DNA of 31,735 bases from positions 1 through 31,735 of IMG/VR virus record IMGVR_UViG_3300042320_001097; one strand, given 5' to 3'. This stretch comes from a virus. Made by a program: the position numbers and the translations under genes. Positions 6,213 through 15,300 of this stretch are shown in pieces (position 1 is the stretch's first letter; each line of letters begins with the position of its first letter). The notes beneath the pieces were generated by a model that made no database searches, was not told the origin of the DNA, and saw only the letters and a program-made list of their open reading frames with translations.

Positions 6213-6751
6213 AGACGCGGGTCCTGCATCTTGCACTACGAGCAGACGGACCCGCGCCGTGGTCCCCTTGGATCACCGCCTGTGGGCGCAAGGAATGGGA
6301 AGAAGATCTGGCAACCGACGAAACGAAAGTGTCGTGTAAGGCGTGCCTGAGAACTGAGGCTGGGAGAGACGCGGTGGCAGAACAGACGGTGCTGGCTATG
6401 GGGCTAAGCCCCACGCCCGCCGCCACGTGCGCCACCGTGCCATGCGATCAAGAAAAAGGACCAACCCCGCTGGAGACTGGGCTACTTATCAACCTTCCAC
6501 CTCAACTATTGGTGGACATACAGGCACGCGCCGCCTTGGGGCGCGACAAGTATGGAATGCAGCTGCGCGCACCGTGGCCGCAGGGGCTGAACGAGGCACT
6601 GCCCGAGCTGCTGGATGCGGTTGCATACCTATTGTCCAGCGGCCATCCAGACTCGACCTCGCTCGTGCGCCAGCTGGTGCCCATCATCGGGCAGCTGCAC
6701 CGGCTGCTGCGCGGCGAGCCAGCGTGGCCAGCATCGCCCGAGGCGCTGTGA
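6209..6751 (+). CDS. Zinc-site plus MazG-like helical protein, 180 aa
   Basis: Two parts are visible. The first 50 residues carry a likely zinc site (H7, C25, C43, C46 in VLHLAL, TACG and SCKAC) of a type common in small phage proteins. The second part (about 86-150) contains [14 protein letters not shown] and [17 protein letters not shown], which resembles the all-alpha MazG/dNTP pyrophosphohydrolase helices with an E..LD metal-binding pattern. It may hydrolyse a nucleotide to tune pools for DNA synthesis, in line with the adjacent dUTPase. The ATG at 6209 overlaps the dUTPase stop as ATGA and is preferred over the in-frame codon at 6140 inside dut. The full EExxE..D set is not clear, so activity is uncertain. 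Confidence 0.6.
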   Translation: MKTRVLHLALRADGPAPWSPWITACGRKEWEEDLATDETKVSCKACLRTEAGRDAVAEQTVLAMGLSPTPAATCATVPCDQEKGPTPLETGLLINLPPQLLVDIQARAALGRDKYGMQLRAPWPQGLNEALPELLDAVAYLLSSGHPDSTSLVRQLVPIIGQLHRLLRGEPAWPASPEAL

Positions 6752-6833
6752 TGCGCGGCGGGCACCGCTTCCTCGGTGCAGTGTAAAAAGCGTGGATGGC
6801 CAAAGTCATTGTGAGTGAAGGAGGTATAGGATA

Positions 6834-7232
6834 GTGACACAAGATCAGGTATGCGAAGTGATTGTTGGCCTCGGTGGCAAAGAATACCCCGATGCCCAAA
6901 GGTCAGGCGCTACTCGCTGCTTCTACATGAAGCGACTTGTTGGTGTAGCAAAGTGCGGCCTAAACGACAGGGCGCCGAGCATTCACGTCATCACCCATGC
7001 CGACTTTGAGGACACCTACAATAATCAACGGTTTGACGGTGGCGTTGAGTTTACGGTTAGTGGTCAGGCTGGTGGCGGGCGCTGGATGAAAGCTCTGATC
7101 TACGGCGTTAGCCGTGATGAAGTGCAAGGTCTGATGCCAACAATCGAAGCAACGGCAGCTGCCGTATGGTCGGCTTTCGTGGCCTCGCTTGAACACGAGG
7201 ACAAGGCAACTGCCAGCAACAACGGCGACTGA
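6834..7232 (+). CDS. Hypothetical protein, 132 aa
   Basis: The product is unrecognised: a soluble mixed alpha/beta protein with VCEVIVGLGG near the N-terminus, GGVEFTVSGQAGGGRW in the middle and a long C-terminal helix. The GTG start at 6834 has a perfect AAGGAGGT (6818-6825) 8 bases upstream, the best ribosome site in the window, which predicts strong translation. An 82-base gap before it contains a small hairpin (GCACCG 6762-6767 / CGGTGC 6774-6779). It is the last plus-strand gene; the minus-strand structural operon converges on it. Confidence 0.7.
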   Translation: MTQDQVCEVIVGLGGKEYPDAQRSGATRCFYMKRLVGVAKCGLNDRAPSIHVITHADFEDTYNNQRFDGGVEFTVSGQAGGGRWMKALIYGVSRDEVQGLMPTIEATAAAVWSAFVASLEHEDKATASNNGD

Positions 7233-7302
7233 TGAGGTGTAGGGTTTACGGTTGCCACGTGGCGCACCGCTAACCCCGCGCCGCAAGGGGCAAGGCAGCC
7301 TG

Positions 7303-7521
7303 TTAGGGCCGCGCTACACCACCCCTGCGTGCAACGGCTACCCGCAACACCGGCCCGGCTTGTGGTGTGTTTATGGGCGCTGTGGGTGCGGGCGCCGCAT
7401 CTTCACGGTGATTGCGCACCATCTGCAGTGGAGCCGTGCCAAGCTCTACACGGCAGGTGTGCACATCATCCCGTGCAGCCATCACCAGTGCGAGCAGTTC
7501 ATCCCGCAGGCTGTATGTCAT
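7303..7521 (-). CDS. Hypothetical protein, 72 aa
   Basis: This small protein is unrecognised. It has a helical, Leu/Ala-rich first half (LRDELLALVMAARDD) and a Pro/Ala-rich tail. The ATG at 7521 is supported by GGAG 8 bases upstream and by an ATGA overlap with the stop of the gene before it (7518), the usual arrangement in this operon. It is the final gene of the minus-strand late operon. A plus-strand frame over the same bases is discussed separately and considered less likely. Confidence 0.58.
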   Translation of the reverse strand: MTYSLRDELLALVMAARDDVHTCRVELGTAPLQMVRNHREDAAPAPTAPINTPQAGPVLRVAVARRGGVARP

Positions 7522-7820
7522 GGCAGGCGCTCCAAGGTGGTGTGGATCTGCTGTAGTGATTGATCCACGCTCACAAGTCGCTGGTCAATGCGGGCAAGTA
7601 GCTGCTGATCTGATCTCTGGTGCTGTTCCAGCTGTGCAACGCGAGGCACAAGCTGTGCACCCTCCGTGCGGTCGCTCACCGTTTTCAGCTCGTCCAAACG
7701 ACGATGAAGGGTGGCGATGTGCTCCCGCGTCCTATCACTTGTGCGAACCCACACGCGCTCCAGTGTCACCAGGGCGGACAAGGCAAGGCCCGCCCAGCCC
7801 ACTACCTCGTCCGCCGTCAC
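7518..7820 (-). CDS. Small membrane-anchored coiled-coil protein (holin- or spanin-like context)
   Basis: The 100-residue product starts with a moderately hydrophobic segment (VVGWAGLALSALVTLERVWV, about residues 6-25). A charged coiled-coil region then runs to the end, with heptad-like Leu/Val/Ile spacing (ATLHRRLDELKTV, RVAQLEQHQ, LLARIDQRLVSVDQSLQQI). This layout is common in small phage membrane proteins coded after tail fibres, including holin-like and Rz-like proteins, but no specific family motif is visible. The GTG at 7820 overlaps the previous stop as GTGA. One transmembrane segment and a cytoplasmic coil is the simplest model. Confidence 0.62.
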   Translation of the reverse strand: MTADEVVGWAGLALSALVTLERVWVRTSDRTREHIATLHRRLDELKTVSDRTEGAQLVPRVAQLEQHQRSDQQLLARIDQRLVSVDQSLQQIHTTLERLP

Positions 7821-8125
7821 GGCTGCACCCGGCGCCGTGCAGGCGGTATGGCGTCGGCGGGCGGCGCCGCCGCAGCGGCAGCCGTAGCCACGGCAGGCGC
7901 GCCTATCGCATCCGTGGTGGGGATCTCACGACCCTCTACCACGTAGCGAAGGTCGGCCTGCCGCAGCGCGAGGCTGTGCACGTCCACGTCGGGGTGCTCG
8001 GGGTCGTTGACCCCACGCACCGCCAGCAGCACCACCATCCCCTGCAGGAACGGGTGCTGCACCAGCGAGGCGGCGCGCAGCGTCACCTCGCCGGTAGGGC
8101 TGGCCCAGCGGACGAGCACAGCCAC
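7817..8125 (-). CDS. Hypothetical protein, 102 aa, downstream of tail fibre
   Basis: I cannot assign a family. The first two thirds look beta-rich (VRWASPTGEVTLRAASLV, MVVLLAVRGV, DVHSLALRQADLRYVV) and the C-terminus is an Ala/Pro-rich low-complexity tail. The GTG start at 8125 lies 5 bases after the tail-fibre stop; the ATG at 8130 is in a different frame. A four-base overlap links it to the membrane coiled-coil gene. It could be a small structural or fibre-assembly protein. Confidence 0.6.
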   Translation of the reverse strand: MAVLVRWASPTGEVTLRAASLVQHPFLQGMVVLLAVRGVNDPEHPDVDVHSLALRQADLRYVVEGREIPTTDAIGAPAVATAAAAAAPPADAIPPARRRVQP

Positions 8126-8129
8126 GGCA

Positions 8130-9449
8130 TCAGCCCAGGTAGTTCGCGGTGATCACGTCATCCACGGTCGGCGCGGTGCCGCCCAGGGTGACGCGGGTCT
8201 TGCTGGTGCCGGTGTTGCGATCCACCACGAACTCGCCATCGCCGGGCGTGCTGGCCACGGAGAGAAGAAGCTGGCCGTTCAGGGCCACCATGACGCCGGG
8301 GTAGAACTCGCTGCGGATGTCCTGCGACAAGTCGTAAGCGAGCGCGGTGCCGCCGGTGAAGCTCTGCGCGTAGGGCCGGAACCCGGCCTTTGCGAGCGTC
8401 ACGGCGTTGTCGGCGATCTTGCCCGTGACCACCGCCCCGTTCGCCAGCTGCGTGGTGCCCACGCCACCGTCGGCGATCTTGACACCCGTACCGCTCTGGC
8501 CCAGGGTGCCACCGTCGAGCAGAAGGGTGACGAACCCGCTGCCGTCGATCTGCACACCACCCGTGGCCTTGACGGCCAGCGCGCCGGACGAGAACTCCAG
8601 ACCCTTGTTTGCGGCAAGGCCAACGGAAAGACCGTCTCCATCCTTGATGATGCCGCTGTTCGACTTGATGCGGACGGTCAGTCCGTTGCTGTCCGCGATC
8701 AGGCCGGGGTTGCTGGCGTTGAGCTTCAGCTGCACGCTGTCGGACAGCACCTGCACGCCGTTGCTGGTGTTCACCGACAGGGTGTTCCCCGTTTTGGCCA
8801 GACCGTCGCCGGCCACAATGCTGGCGGCACCAGTGAACTGAACGAACGTGATGGCCGTGCTGCCCAGCGTCACAGCGTCGTTCGTGCACACCCAGCCGGT
8901 GTCGGCGTTGCCCGTGCCCTCGCTGACGAAGATGGCGGCGCTCGGGAACTCGCTGCCGGCGTCGAGGTCGGCAGCGCGCGAGGCGGCACCGGACGCGGGC
9001 GCCACGTACACGCCGTTTTGGCTGCCCGTGGACTGGCCGATCAGCAGGATGCGGTCGCCTTCCACCAGCGTCACGCCGTCCACGGTCTGCCCCGCCGCCA
9101 GCGCCGTGCTGATGTCCACGTTGGCGATGGCCACCACGCGGGCGGGCTGCTTCCACTTGATGCCCTGGGCCACGCCGTCCACGTAGGACTTCGTCGCCAC
9201 GTCGTCGGACGCGCTCGGGGCCGCAGCGCGCAGGGTGCCGCTGGTGAAGCTCCACGTGCCGGTGAGGTCAGCCTTGCCGGCGGTCACGGCGTTGGCCGCG
9301 AGCTTTCCGGTGGTGACGTTCAGATCAAGGATGGCGGCGGTATCCACCGCATCGTTCGCGAGCTTGCCGGCGGTGACGGCGTTGTCAGCCAGCTTGCCGG
9401 TGGTGATGCTGAGGTCTGCGAACTGCCGGGTAACGAACTGCAGGGCCAT
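8130..9449 (-). CDS. Tail fibre protein
   Basis: The 439-residue protein is built from short glycine- and threonine-rich beta repeats typical of trimeric phage fibres. Its N-terminus holds a 30-residue repeat with TTGKLA(D/A)NAVTAGK. The middle has DVATKSYVDGVAQGIKWKQPARVVA, a motif frequent in phage fibre stalks, and blocks such as SNGLTVRI, GDGLSVGL and GGVQIDGSG. The C-terminal part (FTGGTALAYDL, MVALNGQLLL, DVITANYLG) may be the distal receptor-binding or trimer-forming region. The ATG at 9449 has GGAG 5 bases upstream. No peptidase or endosialidase motif is visible. Confidence 0.82.
   Translation of the reverse strand: MALQFVTRQFADLSITTGKLADNAVTAGKLANDAVDTAAILDLNVTTGKLAANAVTAGKADLTGTWSFTSGTLRAAAPSASDDVATKSYVDGVAQGIKWKQPARVVAIANVDISTALAAGQTVDGVTLVEGDRILLIGQSTGSQNGVYVAPASGAASRAADLDAGSEFPSAAIFVSEGTGNADTGWVCTNDAVTLGSTAITFVQFTGAASIVAGDGLAKTGNTLSVNTSNGVQVLSDSVQLKLNASNPGLIADSNGLTVRIKSNSGIIKDGDGLSVGLAANKGLEFSSGALAVKATGGVQIDGSGFVTLLLDGGTLGQSGTGVKIADGGVGTTQLANGAVVTGKIADNAVTLAKAGFRPYAQSFTGGTALAYDLSQDIRSEFYPGVMVALNGQLLLSVASTPGDGEFVVDRNTGTSKTRVTLGGTAPTVDDVITANYLG
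9276..9416 (-). repeat. 90-base tandem repeat coding the fibre N-terminal repeat
   Basis: Two closely similar 51-base blocks (9276-9326 and 9366-9416) are spaced exactly 90 bases apart and encode a 30-residue repeat (TTGKLA.NAVTAGK). A weaker related block appears near 8390-8455 (TQLANGAVVTGKIADNAVTL). Repeats of this type in fibre stalks allow change in length by recombination. Confidence 0.75.
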
Positions 9450-9497
9450 GACTGCTCCAAGCGGTGAGTGCCGTTGAGTGCTGTGCTGGTGGCCCGT

Positions 9498-9872
9498 CTA
9501 CGCAGGTCGGTAAGCCACCTCTATACCGCTTGGAGAGGCTGGGGGGAAGGGTAGTGTGAAGGTGGTGGACGAGCTTTCCGAAAAGTCTGTTAGCCGTAGC
9601 CGCTGGCCGCTGTCATATACTTGGAGGCTACCGGGATAATACGCAGCAGGCACAGTGAACACGGTGCGCACACCATCCACCTGAGCGGTCAGGTCGGCAC
9701 GCAGCAGCGCGGCGCGCACGGCGCGCGTAGCCACCACCACCGCGCCAGTGTAGTCCTGGGCGGGGCTGGGCGCTGTGGTCGCCTGCAGCAGCGGGTCCGG
9801 GTTGTCCTCGGTTGTCCAATACACCAGCACGCCATCACTTACCCGACGTGCACGGTTTACGTACTGCAGCAC
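9498..9872 (-). CDS. Hypothetical tail-associated protein, 124 aa
   Basis: This small beta-rich protein is encoded between two fibre-like genes. Residues near the C-terminus (VRTVFTVPAAYYPGSLQVYDSGQ) resemble the 'T.F.L...p..gsl.vy.nG..l' pattern common in phage fibre and tail-tip domains. The GTG start at 9872 follows GGGAGG by 4 bases. A likely role is a tail-tip or fibre-attachment component; the exact family is not known. Confidence 0.62.
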   Translation of the reverse strand: MLQYVNRARRVSDGVLVYWTTEDNPDPLLQATTAPSPAQDYTGAVVVATRAVRAALLRADLTAQVDGVRTVFTVPAAYYPGSLQVYDSGQRLRLTDFSESSSTTFTLPFPPASPSGIEVAYRPA

Positions 9873-9881
9873 GATGCCTCC

Positions 9882-10715
9882 CTACTCGATGCGCAGGCCG
9901 GCGAAGCCAACGATGCCAAGGTCGTCCGGGTCGCTGGCGTCCACGAGATCGGCGTGCAGCTCGTACACTCGCGAGCTGGACCGCAGGTTACCCGGCTGCG
10001 TGCCAACGGTCAGGCCCGCGCTGAGCACGGCCACGGGCGCAGCCCCCGTGCGCGCCACCACAGCACCCGTCACGTACTCGGCATCGCCCACGTTCCACAG
10101 CCGGACCCGCACCTGCCACCCGCCGGCAGTGCTGAGCACGGACTGCAGGCGCACCGTGCGCCCGTCAGGGTAGTCGGCAGGGTTCCACGGCACGGCAGCC
10201 AGCACGCGCACACCGTCGCGGTCTGTGACAAGCTGCTGCCCGCACCACACCATCGGCTGATGCAGCGGCGCCGGCACGTAGCTGGGCAGCTGCCCCGCGC
10301 CCTGGCTTGCCAGCACTCGGCCAGCCGTGCCCACCGCAAGGCGCGCCCACGTGCCTTGTGTATCGCGTACCAGCAGGTCGCCCGTGGTCTGCCCGGCGAC
10401 GCCTACGGCCAGAGACACAGGACCACCAGGGCCGCCATCGGCCAAGGTAAGGCCAACACCTGCGGTCAGCACTCGTTCTGCAGTAAGGCCCGCGCTTGTC
10501 CCGATGACCACGTAGCTGGCGTCGGTGGGCGCGCCGCCACCCTGACCACCAGACACAAGGTCGAACGACAGCGTAGCCGGGTTCCACGAAAGCGTGGACC
10601 CCTCGGCTGTCTGCACCGTAGCACTTGATCCAAGCTTAGGCGCGTGACCGGCAAGGTTGAGTAGCGCGATGCGCTCGGCAGGGCTACCACCGCCACCAGC
10701 ACGACCGGACATCAT
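9882..10715 (-). CDS. Tail fibre / tail-tip protein, 277 aa
   Basis: The centre of the protein contains GDLLVRDTQGTWARLAVGTAG followed by RVLAS and LPSYVPAP, a block common in phage fibres (GDLlyr...arLaiGt.GqvL...g.p.W). The N-terminal part is Gly/Ala rich and the C-terminal part is a beta-rich domain (GGWQVRVRLWNVGDAEYV). The ATG at 10715 forms an ATGA overlap with the preceding gene; the Met at the next codon is an equal alternative. Position after the hub-like gene suggests a fibre that attaches to the tail tip. Confidence 0.72.
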   Translation of the reverse strand: MMSGRAGGGGSPAERIALLNLAGHAPKLGSSATVQTAEGSTLSWNPATLSFDLVSGGQGGGAPTDASYVVIGTSAGLTAERVLTAGVGLTLADGGPGGPVSLAVGVAGQTTGDLLVRDTQGTWARLAVGTAGRVLASQGAGQLPSYVPAPLHQPMVWCGQQLVTDRDGVRVLAAVPWNPADYPDGRTVRLQSVLSTAGGWQVRVRLWNVGDAEYVTGAVVARTGAAPVAVLSAGLTVGTQPGNLRSSSRVYELHADLVDASDPDDLGIVGFAGLRIE

Positions 10716-12367
10716 GCACCCCCGGCCATGCTTGCTGATGCACTACCGCCGCCGAGGGCGTAGTAGCGCGCCCACACGCGCAGTCCAAGCGTGCACGCAG
10801 ACGGTGTGTAGGTGATTGACTCAACCGTTGCGCGCTGCTCTGACCACCCAAACTCGGCATCCGTCAGCAACACTGTGTCGCCACGCCGCAGATGAAGCAA
10901 AACCCAAGGTGCAGCAAGATAATCGACACGATAGCTGGGCAGCGCCGTATGCTCCACCAGCCAGTCCACCACCGCCTCTGCCACCTGCTGTTCAGCAATC
11001 CACAGGCTCTCCACAACGTCGCCTTGACGCTCGCCCACCATCTGCCGGCTAATCTGACACAGCAGGCTGTTCGTCGGGTCACGCTGCACGACGCCAGTGT
11101 AGGCATCGGTCAGCGGGTCGTATCCGTACTGCATGGTGAAGGTGTTTTGCAGATTGGAACGTGGGCTTTCTGAAACGCTCGTGGCCCTATCAAGCAGGGG
11201 CCACTGGTCAGCGACCAAAGACAACACGGGTGGAGCACGCCTGTCAGTGACAATCGGGCCGTACCCACCACCTTCCCAGATCATCGACACCATCGGAAAG
11301 CTTGTAAGGAACTCCCCCTCGATGAAGGCAATGACAGTCGTGTTGGATGCGCCGCTGGCGTTGACGGCGCAGCGTGCAGCCATACGTGAGCCGAGCTTTG
11401 CCTGCGCCTCCGCAAACAAGCCGTGTGAGGCTCCAGCAGGTCCAAGTGTGGTGTAGCCCTCCACAAGCTCACGAATGATGGTTGTGGGCGTGCCATCACT
11501 CGGCCCACCGCTAACCGACACATATACAGCTTCATCACCAGAAAAGCCAGATAGTCCGCCGGTAAAGGACAGACGAGTGTATGGCTCGCCCATTGCGTCC
11601 ACCGCGTTGACCTGCGCCCACGGGTAGTAAATGGAGGTTGACGTATAGGCAGCACCATCCACATACACGGCTGTAATCGTCAGGTGTCCGTGGCACACAG
11701 CATAGGCGGGCGTCGAAACAGACGACGAGACGAGGATGGCAGGAAGCGGGTCGAACGAAGGCAGAACGACTGGTAGCCGTTGGCCCTCACTTGCCGATGG
11801 CAGTCCGCTGATGCGCTCGGAAGTCAAAACATACGGTGGTAACTGCTGGTCACAGCTGGCCAGCGGGTCAGTCACGGTGCAGGAAACAACCTGAGCGATA
11901 GCGCCAAACTGAACATCATCCATATCACCACGGATGAGAACAATGCGCTGGTCGTGATCTCCACCGTCTACGTTCAGCGACACCTCTGCCACGCCAGACA
12001 GCAACCGACCCGCCGCAATCAGCCCCGCTGCGTTGACCAGTGCGTTGGGAACAGTGACAGACAACGTCTTTGCCGTGCTGGACCCGCTCGCAAGCTGATA
12101 GTCCATCGTGATGCTGATGCTGTCGCTCAACAACCCGTGCCAGGACTGAACCTCGCCCGTCAGGCTGCTACGTGTGCTGCACTGCCTGTTCGCAACCCGC
12201 ACCACATGATCATCGCCAAAGACAAGCTCTACACAAACGGCAAGGCCATATAGCTGAGGGTCGATCTGCAGCACGCCCTGCCAGTAGCTGCTGCTCAACC
12301 CACGAGCGCCAAAGCGCCCGGTGCGCCAGCGAGTGAAAGCCGGGTGCTGCAGGTAAAGACTGCTCAC
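10712..12367 (-). CDS. Tail-tip / baseplate hub-like protein, 551 aa
   Basis: No family motif is decisive, but size, beta-rich composition and place (after the tape measure and two large tail proteins, before the fibres) fit a tail-tip hub or tail-associated protein. The C-terminal segment (LLHLRRGDTVLLTDAEFGW, then YTPSACTLGLRVWARYY) resembles the region of hub proteins that handles orientation of the measured surface (r.GD.v.l....). Overlaps of 4 bases at both ends place it firmly in the operon. The ATG at 12367 fits the ATGA overlap. Confidence 0.55.
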   Translation of the reverse strand: MSSLYLQHPAFTRWRTGRFGARGLSSSYWQGVLQIDPQLYGLAVCVELVFGDDHVVRVANRQCSTRSSLTGEVQSWHGLLSDSISITMDYQLASGSSTAKTLSVTVPNALVNAAGLIAAGRLLSGVAEVSLNVDGGDHDQRIVLIRGDMDDVQFGAIAQVVSCTVTDPLASCDQQLPPYVLTSERISGLPSASEGQRLPVVLPSFDPLPAILVSSSVSTPAYAVCHGHLTITAVYVDGAAYTSTSIYYPWAQVNAVDAMGEPYTRLSFTGGLSGFSGDEAVYVSVSGGPSDGTPTTIIRELVEGYTTLGPAGASHGLFAEAQAKLGSRMAARCAVNASGASNTTVIAFIEGEFLTSFPMVSMIWEGGGYGPIVTDRRAPPVLSLVADQWPLLDRATSVSESPRSNLQNTFTMQYGYDPLTDAYTGVVQRDPTNSLLCQISRQMVGERQGDVVESLWIAEQQVAEAVVDWLVEHTALPSYRVDYLAAPWVLLHLRRGDTVLLTDAEFGWSEQRATVESITYTPSACTLGLRVWARYYALGGGSASASMAGGA

Positions 12368-15300
12368 ACCTCCTCCTCAAAGGTCACTGCCAAGTCGCCC
12401 ACCTGCACCCACCTCTGGAGCGTTGTATCGTACCGCCATCCGGCATTCGCCAGCTCGGTGCTACCCATGAAGCGTGAGTAAAGCATGGAGAGGCTTTGCT
12501 TTTGATCGTCGCTGCACAGCACGAGTGGATGCGCGCCATACCGGCCAAGGTGACGCATCGTTGCACGGAAAGCCTCACGCCAACGCTCAACATCACCTTG
12601 ACTGTTCCCAGTAACGACACGACGCGGAGTGCCGGCGACGTAAGCTGTACGGGCGCCAGAAACAGCGGTTGTAAACTCAACATTCCCTGACTGTTCATCC
12701 CCGGTGTTCCAGTCAAGCGGAACGCTAAACGGCAAGGTCATGCCAGCGACAATCGAACCGATACGCCAATAGCCCTCGGGCGGCGCACCCTGCACAGCAT
12801 CGGATGGAATGGTGATGCGCAGGTAGCGAGGGAAGTCGTTGTCGGCGCGCCGTGTACCAGTGCCAGATGCGTCCGCAATAACCCGTACACCTTGCGGGTA
12901 GTCAGCGAAGGCCAGAAGGTGCCGATCCGCCCAGATGTCCAGGGTCACACCGCTGGTGATCCCATAGCTAAACAGACCCTGCGTCAATCCGGCAAAGTGG
13001 ATTGTGTCGCCGTGGTTGGTGGCGATGCGAATGATGCTCGGGTTGGTGCTGAGCGCGTGCACCTGTGCCCGGCAGTAGTGCCCCGCCAGCTCTCCATCAC
13101 GCCACTGCGCCGCCTGCGATGCGTTGACCCGCACGCTGTTGCTTGCAAGACCCTGGGATTGCAAGGTGGCGATGTACCGCAGACCGTCTACGTAGATGCG
13201 CGAGGGTGATGAAAGGGTGGCATCATCACCGTACTCCAGTGTGAAGTAGCGGCTGTTGGTTCCAACGACGGCAAAGCCACTGTGCCGGAAGCGAACGACA
13301 TCGCCAGTGACGGAGGCTCGCTGTGCGTCAAGCAGCAGCTGTTGTTCAGCCTCCGTTGTGCTGCGCCACCCGCTCTCCGGGCTGGGCGTCACAAGCTGGT
13401 CGCCACCATACTGATACTGAACCGGGGCAACGAAAGTATCGCCATCAAAACCGCCGCCACCGCCCCACCGGATGCTGATACCCTGCGCCACGTGTTGCGG
13501 CTCGGCCGCAGCAAGCCATCCACGCAGATTGCTCGGATTGGTCAGGCCATATTGCCCCAGGCTGCTGACGCGCGACCACCATGCTTCGCGCCATTCATGT
13601 GTGAATGTAGCGGTTGCCTGGACAGCAAGGTGTCCCCACTCAACACGCTGAAACGCGGTCGGCAGGACTGCGCTTGTTAGCGTCAGCGGCCCGGTGGTGT
13701 TCCACACGTTGTCGCCGGCACGCGACCACGAAAGCTCGGCACTTGTGGTGCTGACCTGGGTTTGGATGGCAACACGGAAGTCATACCAGCTGCCGGTCGT
13801 GATGCCAGCGAGCGCGTTTTGCGGGCTGAGGAACAGAGTTGTGACAGCGTTGGGGTCGTAGATGCCGACGCTCCCATCGCTGGAGAGGTGGACGCCAACA
13901 GCAAAGGATAGACCCGCGCTTGACAGTGCCTGGATGCCAGCCCCCCAGCGGGGCGCCCGCATAGCCGCCCCAGTCACGGCAGACGGCTGCGTGCTGCTCG
14001 TTCCTGCCGTTGCGCGGGTTGTCCATCCCAGCACACCATCGTCGGCCATAAACTGCGTGACGGCCGCAGCCGCTTGCGAGACGCTGATGGAGAGGCGGCT
14101 GGGCGTTCCTACAGTGAACTGGGTTGCGTCCGCTACCCATGTGAGCAACGGCGTGCCAGCGGAGGATGCCCCCCAGGGAGTGAACGCGCTGGCACCGCTG
14201 TAGGCTGGTGGCCCGTATTGTGAACTCCAATAGTTAGTGAACATGCTGCCGAACTCGTCGGACAGCACGCCAGCTTCACGGTGCACGGGTCGTCGGCTGT
14301 AGCCCGACCAGTAAGCAAGTGTTCCTGCCTTCCAGTCTGCCGTGCCTGTTCCAGTTTCACGGTCGATGCCGCCCGCCAGGAAGCCCAGCCGATCGCCCAG
14401 CCATGCCAGCGTGCCGCCCTTGGGGCCGTAGCGCATGGACCCGGTGTGACCCAGGATATCGTCGCCCCACAGCACCCACTCTCCGACACGCGGCGCGGTG
14501 GCGCTCCATCCTGCCTGAATGCGATCTACAGGAATGAGGAAGCTGTAGTTGGCGAAACGGTTGTTCCCAGCCGCATCATCTGTATGAACAAGCAGGTAGA
14601 CGTAGGCGCCGCCACGAGCCAGATACAGCGCCTTGCTGTTACCGACTGCACTAATCAAGCCAACGGTGAAGCCAGACGGCGCCCAGGCACCGCCACGGCT
14701 TGCGAACTCATACCTCCACGTGCCAGCAGCCAGCGCACGGACACGGAAAAAGGCCCCATCAAGGGTTCCAAGTCCAACGATGTCGTTCAGCTCGTTAGCG
14801 TTGAAGCTGTCGCCATTGGAAAGGTCGTCCAGCCCATCCGGCTCGGCCACCGCCGCGCCCCACGTGGCACCGCGATCACCGCTATAAACGCTGGCAATCC
14901 CCTGCGTCGCCGTGCTGCCAAGCCAAAGCTCCATTCTGAGCCAGTCGCCGCTCACGGCTGCACGCATGGCGAAGATCTGATGGGTGCGACCGTAGATGGC
15001 AGAAACGATGCCCGGCGTTGCCAGTGTCCACGTTGCGCCACCATCACGGCTGGTCAGCATGTCAACATCAGACATGCCGGGGGCGCCGGAAGGGTCGGGC
15101 ACGTAGGTATAAAACCACCGCAAGCTGCCGTCAGGCAGCTCTACAATCGCAGAGTAGCCAGTGAAGGCAGGAACGCGCCCGATTGCAGGCGTGTATGTCG
15201 TGGTGGTGTAGTTAGCGGAGGGATCAGAAGTGGACAGGCTGCGGTAAGCAATGTCAAAGACGGACGTTCCGCTTCTCAACCGCACCGCGACAACACGATT

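Noticed and set aside
6751-6786. An 11-codon mini frame coupled by TGATG to the MazG-like gene
   Set aside because: It is too short to support, and it may simply reflect the hairpin at 6762-6779.
7233-7302. Terminator between the converging arms
   Set aside because: A 10-base palindrome (GCCACGTGGC, 7254-7263) and a CTAAC/GTTAG pair are present, but neither forms a stem with a T-run on either strand, so I do not call it.
8007-9467. A 486-codon plus-strand open frame
   Set aside because: It is antisense to the tail fibre and its repeats; the translation is low-complexity and mirrors the fibre repeat pattern.
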